From assembly GCF_030866765.1 (NCBI RefSeq), contig NZ_CP133017.1:2958001-3022000 (forward strand): a DNA stretch of 64,000 nt, given 5' to 3'. The notes under the pieces were generated by a model. The model was given only the letters and a program-made list of their open reading frames with translations, was not told the origin of the DNA and searched no databases. Source of the DNA: Paenibacillus silvisoli. Its GTDB lineage: Bacteria; Bacillota; Bacilli; Paenibacillales; Paenibacillaceae. Within the stretch, counting starts at the first letter, position 1, and each line of letters starts with the position of its first letter. Made by a program: the position numbers and the translations under genes. Shown piece by piece: positions 16,725-26,182 of this stretch.

Positions 16725-18344
16725 ATGCATAATAGATCACAGGCACAAAAGTCAAATTCCGCGGTTACGATTTCATTAGTCTATGTCATTATTGGAAGCC
16801 TTTGGGTGATACTCTCCGACACCTTAATAGAGGTTCTGAGCTTATCCGATGCCATCACAATCAATTCGTCAAAAGGCATATTTTATGTGTTGATAACCGC
16901 CTTGATTCTTTATTTTTGGGTCAAACGGTTGAAGAAGGCTCTTACGGAAAGCGAAGAACGATACCGGGTCATCGTCGTACATTCTCCGGAACCGATAGCT
17001 GTTATCAGCGAAGGGGAAATCGTATATATTAACCCAGCCGGAGCCGGAATCGTTGGTGCCAATAATCCGGAACAGGTTATCGGTCAGCCCATCACAAATT
17101 TCCTGCATTCGGAATTAATCGAATTTATTAAAGAGCGGACGAATCAAGCCGATCATGATGCAACGCCAACGGATCCGGTCGAACAGAAGCTCTTGCGCAT
17201 CGATCGACAAGTCATTGATGTAGAGGTTAGTTTAGGCGCGATTATGTACCTCGGGAAACCGGCAGTTCAACTTATATGCAGGGATATAACGGATCGTAAA
17301 CGAGCCAAACAGCTGCTGGAAGAAAAAGAACAGGCTTACAGGTCGCTAGTTGAGCATAATCCGGATGCGATTTTTTCGTTGGATCTTAACGGCTTTATGA
17401 GGAATGTTAATTCGGCTACGATGAAGATAACGGGTTATCAGGGCGAAGAGCTTATTAACCAAGCTTTTATTCCATTCCTTGCCGCTCCTGATCAAGAGCA
17501 AGCCTCGATTCTGTTTGAGAAATCGCTGCAGGGCGAATCCAACAACATTGAAGTGGCGATCAGAAATAAAAGCGGTGATAAGAAGGATTTGCAATTAAAA
17601 ATGGTTCCTATTTATGTCAACCAATCCATTGAAGGCGTTTTTGGAATCGCTAAAGACATATCAACCCGTAAGCAGACAGAAGAATTATTGATCAGGTCCG
17701 AGAAGCTGTCGCTAGTAGGGCAGCTTGCGGCAGGGGTTGCGCATGAAATTAGAAATCCTTTGACGTCTATTCGAGGATTCGTTCAATTACTGCAAGCCAG
17801 GAACGATATGAATCAAGAATTTATTCAAATTATGTTATCGGAGTTAGATCGCATCAATGATATCGTGAGTGAGTTTTTGGTGATCGCGAAACCGCAGGCG
17901 GTCGTTTTTGAAATGCAAGATATTCGAAAAATCATTTTCGATGTCATCTCGCTGCTTGAAGCTCAAGCCATTCTCTATAATGTACAAATTCACACTGAGA
18001 TTGCGGATGACATTCCGTCAATCCGTTGTCAGCAAAATCAATTAAAACAAGTATTCATCAACATTCTTAAAAATGCGATTGAGTCCATGTCGGGCGAAGG
18101 GAACGTTGTCGTACAAGTGAATGTAGTGGACAATAAAATTGTGATTCGTTTTATCGATAATGGCTGCGGAATCCCGGAAGAATGCTTAACAAAGGTAGGG
18201 GAGCCTTTCTACACGACGAAAGAAAAAGGAACCGGGCTGGGGTTAATGGTCTGCCAAAAAATAATTGAAGTGCATCAAGGAGAGCTTTATATACAAAGTT
18301 TGGCAGATGAAGGGACAACGGTTGAATTGATTCTGCCTATATAA
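16725..18344 (+). CDS. PAS-domain sensor histidine kinase
   Basis: A 539-residue membrane kinase. Two helices near residues 14-33 and 47-66 anchor it. Two PAS domains follow (about 70-195 with RDITDRKRAK, and 200-320 with AKDISTRKQT), then the HisKA box LAAGVAHEIRNPL with phosphoacceptor His340, and the ATPase domain with the N box (FINILKNAIES), G1 (DNGCGIP) and G2 (KGTGLGL). No response regulator is adjacent, and the H-box sequence is like that of the Bacillus KinA/KinE sporulation kinases, so it may feed a phosphorelay; that is inference. No extracellular sensor domain is visible between the two helices, only about 13 residues. Confidence 0.9.
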   Translation: MHNRSQAQKSNSAVTISLVYVIIGSLWVILSDTLIEVLSLSDAITINSSKGIFYVLITALILYFWVKRLKKALTESEERYRVIVVHSPEPIAVISEGEIVYINPAGAGIVGANNPEQVIGQPITNFLHSELIEFIKERTNQADHDATPTDPVEQKLLRIDRQVIDVEVSLGAIMYLGKPAVQLICRDITDRKRAKQLLEEKEQAYRSLVEHNPDAIFSLDLNGFMRNVNSATMKITGYQGEELINQAFIPFLAAPDQEQASILFEKSLQGESNNIEVAIRNKSGDKKDLQLKMVPIYVNQSIEGVFGIAKDISTRKQTEELLIRSEKLSLVGQLAAGVAHEIRNPLTSIRGFVQLLQARNDMNQEFIQIMLSELDRINDIVSEFLVIAKPQAVVFEMQDIRKIIFDVISLLEAQAILYNVQIHTEIADDIPSIRCQQNQLKQVFINILKNAIESMSGEGNVVVQVNVVDNKIVIRFIDNGCGIPEECLTKVGEPFYTTKEKGTGLGLMVCQKIIEVHQGELYIQSLADEGTTVELILPI

Positions 18345-18357
18345 CAAGGAGACTCGC

Positions 18358-18386
18358 ACTCGCCACAGAGATGGCGAGTTTTTTTA
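18358..18386 (+). terminator. terminator after sensor kinase gene
   Basis: ACTCGCC (18358-18364) / GGCGAGT (18373-18379) followed by seven T. Confidence 0.9.
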
Positions 18387-18452
18387 TTAGAATAATTTAT
18401 TGGTCGAAGAGGGAATTTAAGGTAAATAATAAAAGTAGGTGAGTGTAGTCCA

Positions 18453-18920
18453 ATGTGGCTGTTAATAGTGACGGTTATCGTTTTTAACGCCATTTTTTTG
18501 TTCATGCCCAAAAGACTGACGCCGATTGAGCTATTCTCTACATGCATGTTTGCTATGGTTTTGCAGCAGCTCGTTGATCTCGCCTTTGACTTGAAGCTTG
18601 ATTGGTATGGCTATTTTGCTCCCGGCGTACAGTGGGCGTACTACATCGCCATACTCGGTATCTACCCTGCGGTAAACGCAATATTTCTGAATTACTATCA
18701 GTTCATGAAAAGCAAGGCACAAAAATTTTGGTACCTCGTTGGTTGGTGCATATTCGCCGTGGTTTACGAGTGGTTAGCCATTAAATCGGGATATTTTTAT
18801 TACCACCAATGGAAAGTGTGGTATTCGGCGATTAGCTATCCGTTCTTATACATGATCCTTCTGTTGGTTTTGAAAACCGTTCGAGCGTTAGTTCGAACGT
18901 CGGTTCAGACAGAAACTTAG
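18453..18920 (+). CDS. CBO0543-family membrane protein
   Basis: A 155-residue integral membrane protein with five hydrophobic helices and the conserved aromatic pattern of the CBO0543 family: DLAFDLKLDWYGYF after helix 2, VVYEWLAIKSGYFYYHQWKVWYS before the last helix, and a charged tail. These proteins occur widely, often in tandem, in Bacilli that sporulate; their function is not established. The start is ATG 18453 with TAGGTGAG upstream. The stop codon TAG at 18918 is 13 bases before the second member of the pair, whose ribosome binding site begins at the stop. Confidence 0.8.
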   Translation: MWLLIVTVIVFNAIFLFMPKRLTPIELFSTCMFAMVLQQLVDLAFDLKLDWYGYFAPGVQWAYYIAILGIYPAVNAIFLNYYQFMKSKAQKFWYLVGWCIFAVVYEWLAIKSGYFYYHQWKVWYSAISYPFLYMILLLVLKTVRALVRTSVQTET

Positions 18921-18933
18921 GGAGACATCAAAT

Positions 18934-19437
18934 ATGGTCGCGATTCTATTCACGCTAAGCTTTCTCGCGGTATTCCTTATGACAAAGTCGTAACAATACC
19001 TAACTAAGTATTATTCGACGATTCTGTATGTCTCGTTGGTTGCTGTTAGTTACCCGTTAATTTGCAGAGGTTATATGGTATGGTCATTTCCGGCTAGAGG
19101 TCTTCTTACTGATAAAGCTAACGAGCTCATGCAAGCGGCGGTTCTGTTTCCTTCCATAACGGTTCTTTTCCTTCGGTTCCTTCCGAAGAGAGCTTGGACG
19201 AAGACGCTGTATTTCCTTGGATTTGTCAGCATACTTGCCGTTATGGAACTGCTCATGATATTACGTAACGAAATCGTTTATAAGCATGAATGGAATTTTG
19301 GCTGGTCGCTGTTTATCGATTTTTGTTTGTTCTCGCTGATGTGGATTCATGCAAAAAGTTGGAAAGCGGCACTGTTTATATCTCTCTGTGTCTTGATTTT
19401 TCTCGTGATCGTGTTCCGAGTACCCATAACTGGATAA
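18934..19437 (+). pseudogene. second CBO0543-family gene interrupted by in-frame TAA
   Basis: AGGGAG is placed eight bases before ATG 18934, the expected start. The frame reads 19 codons (MVAILFTLSFLAVFLMTKS) and then meets TAA at 18991-18993. In the same frame, without any shift, it continues as a good CBO0543 protein (QYLTKYYSTILYVSLVAVSY and on to the conserved KHEWNFGWSLFIDFCLFSLM segment) for 147 more codons. An internal TTG at 19036 has no ribosome binding site. It is either a recent nonsense mutation, a read-through codon or a sequencing error. The terminator at 19451 is intact. Confidence 0.8.
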
Positions 19438-19450
19438 ACGAAATGACAGG

Positions 19451-19476
19451 GGCTTCCATATCGGAAGCCTTTTTTA
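19451..19476 (+). terminator. terminator after CBO0543 pair
   Basis: GGCTTCC (19451-19457) / GGAAGCC (19463-19469) followed by six to seven T. Confidence 0.85.
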
Positions 19477-19779
19477 ATTGAATAGAGTCGGCTGCTAAAA
19501 CTACGTATAGTTCTTGGGACTTGATCGAACATGCATCTATCGTAATCATCATATTTTCCGCGCGTTGTCCTGCGCCTCGAGACCTGTCAAAGTTGGGGGA
19601 ATTCGGACTGTTAATTCATACTGTTTGTAGTGGTTTTGTGGGGAGTCCAACAAATGGAACCGAGATAGCGATGAATAGTGGGGGGAATTCGTTATCGACA
19701 AAACACCGCACTTTTCTACAATGCGTCTAGTGTATACTAACCTTGCATTCTATTTCCTAAAAACTAGGAGGTCACAACA
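19477..19779. other. intergenic region before the M6 protease gene
   Basis: No open frame with a ribosome binding site is seen here. A TATACT at 19733-19738 could be the -10 of the protease promoter, but no convincing -35 is found at the right distance. Composition is average. Such a long leader may carry regulation for the secreted protease. Confidence 0.4.
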
Positions 19780-22140
19780 TTGCCCAAAACAGGTTTGAAA
19801 GTTATTACCACCCTCTCCGCCGGCGCCATCGCGGCGAGCACTTTATTTAGCGTCGGAACTCATGCGGAACAACAGGTAAAACAAGCAGCGATTCAGGAAT
19901 GGGCAACGACTGATTTAGGTGTGGTCAATGACGAAAAGTTGATTGCGCTGTTAAAGAAGCAAGGGAAAATCGCAAAGGATGCCAAGCCTGCGGAGGCCGA
20001 AAGAGCGTTGACCGCTTTCTTGAAAGCGAAAAATCAAGCAGCGAAACCGGCAGGGATCGATTCGAATGTTCTGAAAGTGCTGAAAGATAAACCCGGTTCC
20101 AAAGCGAATGGATTGGTGAAAGGCAACGGTAATAAAGCAGGGCAAACCAATAAATCGACGGTTGATCCAGTTGTAGAGGAAAACTATAACGGCGGGATCC
20201 GAACAGATAAAGTACTCGTATTAGCCATAGATTTCCCTGATTACGCGAGAAGCTCCATTACCGCAGAAGAAACGGATATGTTTTATGAAGATTATACCCA
20301 CGAGCATTTTCAGAATATGATTTTCGGACCAAACGGCTATACGGGGCCAAACGGTGAAAAGTTGATTTCCATGAAGCAATATTATGAAGCTCAATCGGGC
20401 GGAAGCTACACCGTGGAAGGAACGGTTGCGGGTTGGTATACGGCCGATCATCCGGCAGCTTACTACGGAGCGAACTTTCCTGCGCCGGATGGCAGCGACG
20501 TCAACGCTAGAGGCCTTGTCGTAGAAGCGCTGAAAAAAGCCGCTAAAGATCTTTCCATTAACTTAGCCGATTACGATGTATGGGATCGTGACGATTACAA
20601 CGGAAACGGCATATACAACGAACCGGACGGCATTCTTGACCACTTAATGGTCATTCACTCCGGCGTAGGCGAAGAAGCGGGCGGCGGCAGCTTAACCTTC
20701 GATGCGATTTGGTCGCACAGATCGAAGCTTGCTACAGGCCCGATCGCGGTTCCAGGCGGAAAATCAAACAGTAACCGCTTCGGCGGATTGTTAGGCGCTT
20801 GGGATTACACGATTGAACCGGAAGACGGCGCCGCAGGTGTATTTGCTCATGAATACGGTCACGATTTAGGACTTCCGGATGAATATGACACGCAATACAC
20901 AGGTGCCGGCGAACCGGTCGCGTATTGGTCCATCATGTCGGCAGGAAGCTGGGCGGGAGACGTTCCAGGCACGGAACCGACCGGATTCAGCCCGTATGAC
21001 AAAGAAATGCTGCAGCATTTACATGGCGGAAACTGGCTGAGCGGTACCACGATTCACGTGAATGATCTAACCGGCGAGGGAACAACGGTTCTATTGGATG
21101 AGGCTTCCACGAAGGGAACCAACAATGACGCGGTGCGCGTGAATTTGCCGGATAAAGAAAATCACGTGAACGTTCCGACAAGCGGCACTTATGAATATTA
21201 CAGCGGTTCGGGAAATGATCTCGATCATTCGATGACAGCGACCGTTAATCTGACAAACGCTGTTCATCCGACATTGACCTTCCAGGCTTGGTACGATATT
21301 GAAGAGGATTGGGATTATGCGTCCGTTCAAGTGCAAGAAGCGGGGTCTAACGTATGGACGACCGTTCCAGGAAACATCACGAAGGACAGCAATCCGAATA
21401 ACCAAAATCCCGGTCACGGGATTACGGGTACATCAAACGGATGGCTGCCGGCTGCATTTGATTTAAGTGCATATGCTGGAAAACAAATTAGCATGAAGTT
21501 TAACTATTGGTCCGATCCTTATGTCGCTCAACGTGGATTCTACGCGGACGATATTCAAATCACCTCTGATGGCCAAACGATTCTATCGGATAATGCAGAA
21601 GGCGATACAGCGTTTAGTTTCCAAGGATTCGCAAAAGACAAAGGCACGTACTTTGCTACCCATTACTATCTATTAGAATGGAGATCTCATCACGGGGTGG
21701 ATGCGGCTTTAGGACACATCCGCCGCGGTGCAAGTCTGATGAGCTATGATCCAGGTCTGGTGGTATGGTATGTGGATGAATCCTTTGATAATAACTGGAC
21801 AGGCGTTCACCCTGGCGACGGATTCCTGGGCGTCGTCGATGCGGATCAGCATGCCATGAACTGGAGCGACAAAGAGATTGCTTCTTCTCGTTACCAAGTT
21901 CATGACGCGGCTTTCGGATTGAATAAGACAAATGCCATGTTCTTGGATTACCACGACCTGTTAGGCATTTCGATGAAAGACAATTTCACTGCCCGCAACC
22001 CGTTGTTCGATGACCGTGCGGATTTCTCAAACGCAGGTCTGATCGATGCGGGACGCAACATTCCATCAAACGGATTGAAATTCCGCGTGGTGGGTGAAAG
22101 CGCGGACGGTTCGGTTGGTAAAGTGTTGATTTTTAAATAA
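19780..22140 (+). CDS. secreted immune inhibitor A-type metalloprotease (M6)
   Basis: This 786-residue secreted zinc protease has a Sec signal (GLKVITTLSAGAIAASTLFS then VGTHAE), a propeptide to about residue 140, and an M6 domain. The zinc-binding helix HEYGHDLGLPDEYD lies at residue 357 (HExxHxxGxxxE). After it come the metal-fold Met-turn region (YWSIMSAGSWAG) and a C-terminal beta-rich VEG/MAM-like segment (about 465-620). Relatives degrade host antibacterial peptides or matrix. The start is TTG 19780 with TAGGAGGT upstream. It stands alone between terminators and needs no partner for secretion. Confidence 0.92.
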   Translation: MPKTGLKVITTLSAGAIAASTLFSVGTHAEQQVKQAAIQEWATTDLGVVNDEKLIALLKKQGKIAKDAKPAEAERALTAFLKAKNQAAKPAGIDSNVLKVLKDKPGSKANGLVKGNGNKAGQTNKSTVDPVVEENYNGGIRTDKVLVLAIDFPDYARSSITAEETDMFYEDYTHEHFQNMIFGPNGYTGPNGEKLISMKQYYEAQSGGSYTVEGTVAGWYTADHPAAYYGANFPAPDGSDVNARGLVVEALKKAAKDLSINLADYDVWDRDDYNGNGIYNEPDGILDHLMVIHSGVGEEAGGGSLTFDAIWSHRSKLATGPIAVPGGKSNSNRFGGLLGAWDYTIEPEDGAAGVFAHEYGHDLGLPDEYDTQYTGAGEPVAYWSIMSAGSWAGDVPGTEPTGFSPYDKEMLQHLHGGNWLSGTTIHVNDLTGEGTTVLLDEASTKGTNNDAVRVNLPDKENHVNVPTSGTYEYYSGSGNDLDHSMTATVNLTNAVHPTLTFQAWYDIEEDWDYASVQVQEAGSNVWTTVPGNITKDSNPNNQNPGHGITGTSNGWLPAAFDLSAYAGKQISMKFNYWSDPYVAQRGFYADDIQITSDGQTILSDNAEGDTAFSFQGFAKDKGTYFATHYYLLEWRSHHGVDAALGHIRRGASLMSYDPGLVVWYVDESFDNNWTGVHPGDGFLGVVDADQHAMNWSDKEIASSRYQVHDAAFGLNKTNAMFLDYHDLLGISMKDNFTARNPLFDDRADFSNAGLIDAGRNIPSNGLKFRVVGESADGSVGKVLIFK

Positions 22141-22160
22141 TGATATAAAAAAAATGTCGA

Positions 22161-22197
22161 GAAACCCATCGTTCTTCTAACGGTGGGTTTCCTTTTT
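22161..22197 (+). terminator. terminator after M6 protease gene
   Basis: GAAACCCATCGTT (22161-22173) / AACGGTGGGTTTC (22179-22191), one G-U pair in 13, followed by CTTTTTGG. Confidence 0.9.
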
Positions 22198-22507
22198 GGC
22201 GTGCAAGGAAGATGGGGGGTTGTTTAAGGAATCAAACAGCTGTTCAATCCGCCAAACAATTTTGTGTTATTTGTGAATTTTCTGAACATTTTCTATTGAC
22301 GGACCGTATGCCATCTGTTATTTTTTACACGAGATACATATTGTAGCTAAATTTCACCACATTAACAATCTCGGTTGTTCAACTTGCTAAACTACATTTA
22401 GAAAAATGGTGTCATTACGTTAGGGGGGCGGTGTCGAGAAGAGGTGGCCGATGGCCGATCAGGATTTGCAGCTTGTTGCTTGCCAAATATAAGCGGAGGT
22501 GCGATGA
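22198..22507 (+). promoter_or_regulatory. leader of the 22.5-39.7 kb sugar cluster with a candidate promoter
   Basis: The 310 bases before the binding-protein gene hold no gene. TTGACG (22296-22301), 16-base spacer, TTATTT (22318-22323) is the best promoter-like pair, giving a leader of about 180 bases. The AT-rich stretch at 22330-22400 could hold an IclR or other operator, but no clear palindrome was found. Confidence 0.35.
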
Positions 22508-24247
22508 ATGAAAGTGAAAAGCGTAAAATATGTGAGTTTATTAATCGCTTTGTTGCTAGTCTTCCTCACGGCATGCTCTGGTGAATCTTCTACGAATGAA
22601 CCTTCTACCGACAACAAGTCTACTACGAACGAAACTTCCACGGATTCCTCGAAAGACTTATATGTTATTAAGACCTTCGCAGACAGTTCCATCACAAACA
22701 AAATCAAGTTTTTCAGCGACACCACGATTGGTAAAGCGTTTAAAGAAAAATTCAATATGGACTTTGAGCTGGTTCCCTTCCCTTCGGGTGGGGATATTAA
22801 ACAGAACTGGAGCTTGATGTTAGCCGGCGGCAACTACCCGGAGATCATTTACACCAAGTGCGAATGTCTGGACACGTTCAAAAAATACGTGCAGGCAGGC
22901 GCGGTGCTGCCGCTTGATCAGTACGTAGCCAACATGCCTAACTTTAACAGCTTGTATAAAGAAGCCATTCCGTACTGGAAGCATGCTGCGGGAGATGGCA
23001 AGCTGTATAACTGGAACGTATCTACTCCGCAAGACAAGTATAACTGGCTGGAGAGCAACGACATCCTCATTCGAGGCGATATTCTCGAAGAGGCGGGATG
23101 GCCGGAGCTGTTGACGCCGGATCAATATGTCGACCTGTTGGCAAAGGCAATTAAAGATCATCCGGAAACAAACGGCCAGAAGACGATCGGCATGGTTGGA
23201 CCGTTCGGCGAGGAATGGGGCATGGCAGGCATAGCTCCGATTCTTTATGAGAAAGGGTACAACGTCCAGGTTGCGAACAGCGCGGTCATTTGGAATCAGA
23301 AGGATGAAGTATGGGAGGATATGTTCAAGAACCCTTACGCGAAAGAATCATTCGAATTTTTGAACAAGCTGTACAGAGCCGGCGCGCTGGATGAAGAAAG
23401 CTTTACCGACAAGGCTGCTCAATCCTCCGAGAAGATTAAGAGCGGTAGAGCGCTGGCAGCTTGGTATGTCACATGGGAGCAATCCGGCGCAAACAAAGCG
23501 CTTGAAATCGCAGGGCATCCGGAGCTTTCTTACGTCAAGCTGCCGATCATGCCGCAGGGAGCGGTTGATAAGGGCGAGAAAAACTGGACGCCGCTGCAAG
23601 CGACCCGTCCGTTTGACTGGGTATTCTTAACCAAGAATGCGAAGGATCCAAAACGGATTATGGAAGCGGTGGAGTGGGCATCCTCCGATGAAGGCCAAAT
23701 CATGCTCCAAAGCGGTATCGAAGGCGTGCATTATACGATGAAAGACGGCAAGCGGTACCCAACGGACGCCTATTTGAACGGGATTGAAAGCGATCCGGAT
23801 TATGGGGTGAAAGAAGGCTTTGGCATTGCTTCCTTCCTCGGCTTGGCCATGATTAATTCGCCTAAGGATAACACGCCTTATAACATGGGCAATATTCCAG
23901 AGGTGGTAGACCGACACCTGACCAAGCGAGAAAAGGAAATCTACGAAGCAATGGGCTGGGAGTCCTCGCAGGATTGGTGGCTGAAGAACGCGGAGGCGAA
24001 GCCGGTCGGACTTGCCGCGGGCATCGTTGTAGATCCGAACAGCTCGTTTGGCGTGACGGAGGCGAAGCTGACCGATTTCCGCGTGAAGAATACGCCTAAG
24101 CTGATCAAGGCGAGCAGCGCCGAGGATTTCGAGAAGATTTATAACGATCTGCTGAAGGACTATGACAAAATGAATCCGCAATCGCTTGTAGACGAATATA
24201 ACCGGATGTACAAGGAAGCGCTGGCCGATTTGAAGAAATTCGAGTAA
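22508..24247 (+). CDS. ABC sugar-binding lipoprotein (family 1 extracellular SBP)
   Basis: A 579-residue binding protein of the large LipO/YtcQ type. The signal peptide ends LLLVFLTAC, with lipobox LTAC, and a Ser/Thr/Asn-rich linker (residues 22-50) tethers the domain to the membrane. The SBP_bac_1 fold is seen in GGDIKQNWSLMLAGGNYPEII, VLPLDQYVANMPNFNSL and the closing DWVFLTKNAKDPKR hinge. Ligands for this group are usually oligosaccharides or uronides. It is the first gene of the 16-gene cluster. A strong hairpin follows it, before the permease genes, which would favour high expression of the binding protein. Confidence 0.9.
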   Translation: MKVKSVKYVSLLIALLLVFLTACSGESSTNEPSTDNKSTTNETSTDSSKDLYVIKTFADSSITNKIKFFSDTTIGKAFKEKFNMDFELVPFPSGGDIKQNWSLMLAGGNYPEIIYTKCECLDTFKKYVQAGAVLPLDQYVANMPNFNSLYKEAIPYWKHAAGDGKLYNWNVSTPQDKYNWLESNDILIRGDILEEAGWPELLTPDQYVDLLAKAIKDHPETNGQKTIGMVGPFGEEWGMAGIAPILYEKGYNVQVANSAVIWNQKDEVWEDMFKNPYAKESFEFLNKLYRAGALDEESFTDKAAQSSEKIKSGRALAAWYVTWEQSGANKALEIAGHPELSYVKLPIMPQGAVDKGEKNWTPLQATRPFDWVFLTKNAKDPKRIMEAVEWASSDEGQIMLQSGIEGVHYTMKDGKRYPTDAYLNGIESDPDYGVKEGFGIASFLGLAMINSPKDNTPYNMGNIPEVVDRHLTKREKEIYEAMGWESSQDWWLKNAEAKPVGLAAGIVVDPNSSFGVTEAKLTDFRVKNTPKLIKASSAEDFEKIYNDLLKDYDKMNPQSLVDEYNRMYKEALADLKKFE

Positions 24248-24264
24248 GAAAAATTCTGCCCGGG

Positions 24265-24302
24265 AAATGGATACCTGCCGCACCCGATGGCGGTATCCAT
24301 TT
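24265..24302 (+). terminator. intercistronic hairpin between binding protein and permease
   Basis: AAATGGATACC (24265-24275) / GGTATCCATTT (24292-24302), extended inward by TGCCG/CGGCG-type pairs. There is no T-run, so it is more likely a partial terminator or an mRNA-stabilising stem. Confidence 0.55.
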
Positions 24303-24327
24303 TCTCAAATGACATGGAGTGTGGCCT

Positions 24328-25251
24328 ATGAACTCAAGTTCTATTCGATGGTCAAAGATTTATAGACACCGCTTCCTATACCTCATGGTGAGTCCCGCGA
24401 TTCTGCTTGTTCTCCTTTTCTCCTATCTTCCGTTGGCAGGTTGGATCATCGCCTTTAAAAATTACCAAATCGGCCTTTCCGTCTGGACGGCGAAATGGAT
24501 CGGTTTTGAGCAATTCAAGAGCTTCTTGTTTCAAAGCAGCGATTATGCTTATTTGATTACCAACACGCTCGTCATGAATATTACCTCCATTATCGTTAAC
24601 CTTGTCACCGCGGTCATTTTTGCCATCTTAATTAATGAAATTCGAAATAAGAAATTCGCTAAGCTCGTTCAAACGATTTCCTTCTTCCCCTTCTTTATTT
24701 CATGGGTCATCGTGTATTCGATTATGTCCGCTCTCTTCGGCGCTTCGACAGGCGCGTTCAACCAGACGCTTATCAGCGCGGGACTGATTGATGAGGGCAT
24801 GAACATCCTAGGCGATCCGAAATATGCATGGGGACTTATTGTTTGCCTGCAGCTTTGGAAGTACCTCGGCTATAACGGCGTCATTTTTATTGCGTCCATC
24901 GCCTCCATTTCACCGGATCAATACGAAGCGGCGGACATTGATGGCGCGTCTCGATTCCAGAAGATTATCTATATTACGATCCCGAGCTTGATGCCAACCT
25001 TCGTCGTCATGCTGATTATGAACAGCGGATGGATTCTCAATTCCAATTTCGATTTGTTCTACTTATTCATGAACCCGACGAACTGGTCCAAGATGGAAGT
25101 GCTTGATATGTACATCTTTAAATATGGCTTGCAGCTGACGAACTATCCGTATGCCACGGCCGTCGGGATCATCAAATCGATTGTAAGCATCATTATTCTG
25201 CTAGGCGTAAACCTCATCGCAAGAAAGTCAACCGGGAGAGGGATTTTATAG
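24328..25251 (+). CDS. sugar ABC transporter permease, LplB type
   Basis: A 307-residue inner membrane permease with six predicted helices. The cytoplasmic coupling loop EAA motif reads EAADIDGASRFQKIIYITIP, where E-A-A-x3-D-G-A contacts the ATPase. The C-terminus has SIIILLGVNLIARKSTGRGI, typical of LplB/YtcP partners. ATG 24328 is chosen because GGAG lies nine bases before it; the GTG at 24319 directly follows that site. It pairs with the next gene, and no ATPase gene is linked, so a shared MsmX-like ATPase is expected. Confidence 0.9.
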   Translation: MNSSSIRWSKIYRHRFLYLMVSPAILLVLLFSYLPLAGWIIAFKNYQIGLSVWTAKWIGFEQFKSFLFQSSDYAYLITNTLVMNITSIIVNLVTAVIFAILINEIRNKKFAKLVQTISFFPFFISWVIVYSIMSALFGASTGAFNQTLISAGLIDEGMNILGDPKYAWGLIVCLQLWKYLGYNGVIFIASIASISPDQYEAADIDGASRFQKIIYITIPSLMPTFVVMLIMNSGWILNSNFDLFYLFMNPTNWSKMEVLDMYIFKYGLQLTNYPYATAVGIIKSIVSIIILLGVNLIARKSTGRGIL

Positions 25252-25265
25252 AAAGGAGGAGCGGG

Positions 25266-26141
25266 ATGAGACAGCGTTCCTTAGGCGGATCCATATTCGA
25301 TATTTCGAACCTTATCTTCATGGTTGGTCTGATCGTCGTGATGTTCTATCCGTTCATCTACGTATTCAGCTACTCCTTCAGTGAACCCGGAAAACTAACC
25401 GGCGGGATGTTAGTGCTTCCGCATGGCTTCAACCTCGATGCCTACCAGGCGATATTTCAGCAGCGGGCGCTTCTTCATGGCATTTTCGTGTCCGTTGCGC
25501 GAACCATCATCGGACCGATTGTCATGATCATGATTACCTCGATGGCTGCCTATGTGTTGACGCGGGATGAGCTAGGGGGAGTAAAGCTAATTCGAAAGTT
25601 CTTCGTCTTTACGATGTATTTCAGCAGCGGGCTCATTCCGATGTACTTGGTCATCAAGAGCGCGGGGCTGATCGGAACCTTCTGGGTCTATATCATCCCG
25701 GCTTCCGTTTCGGTATTTAACATGATCTTGATCAAAACCTATATTGAGAGCGTGCCGAAAAGCTTAGAGGAAGCGGCTTTGATCGACGGAGCCAATGATT
25801 TCGAGCTGTACTGGAAGGTTATCTTTCCCATCTGCATGCCGGTTACAGCCGCTGTCGTGTTGTTCACGGCCGTCGAACAATGGAACTCCTTCATCGATAC
25901 GCAGATCTACAACGTTATGAATCCGGAATATCACACGCTGCAATATTTGCTGTATCAAACCGTATCCGGCGCTGCTTCCCTGGAACAGGCCAAAATGGGT
26001 AAGGCTGCCTCATTAAGCGTAACGCCTGAAAGCATTAAAATGGCCATTACCATCATTACCGTCCTGCCGATCGTCCTTGTTTATCCCTTGCTTCAGAAGC
26101 ATTTCACGAAAGGATTGCTGATCGGTTCCATCAAGGGATGA
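25266..26141 (+). CDS. sugar ABC transporter permease, YtcP/AraQ type
   Basis: A 291-residue second permease of the importer. The EAA loop is EEAALIDGANDFELYWKVIF, and the C-terminus LLQKHFTKGLLIGSIKG is the conserved tail of this subfamily. The N-terminal segment FMVGLIVVMFYPFIYVFSYS starts helix 1. AAGGAGGAG precedes ATG 25266, and the gene begins 14 bases after the first permease stop. With the lipoprotein at 22508 it forms the import complex. Confidence 0.92.
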   Translation: MRQRSLGGSIFDISNLIFMVGLIVVMFYPFIYVFSYSFSEPGKLTGGMLVLPHGFNLDAYQAIFQQRALLHGIFVSVARTIIGPIVMIMITSMAAYVLTRDELGGVKLIRKFFVFTMYFSSGLIPMYLVIKSAGLIGTFWVYIIPASVSVFNMILIKTYIESVPKSLEEAALIDGANDFELYWKVIFPICMPVTAAVVLFTAVEQWNSFIDTQIYNVMNPEYHTLQYLLYQTVSGAASLEQAKMGKAASLSVTPESIKMAITIITVLPIVLVYPLLQKHFTKGLLIGSIKG

Positions 26142-26182
26142 CCTGTTAATACGGCGCCACTTTAAACAAGGAGGAGTTGCTT

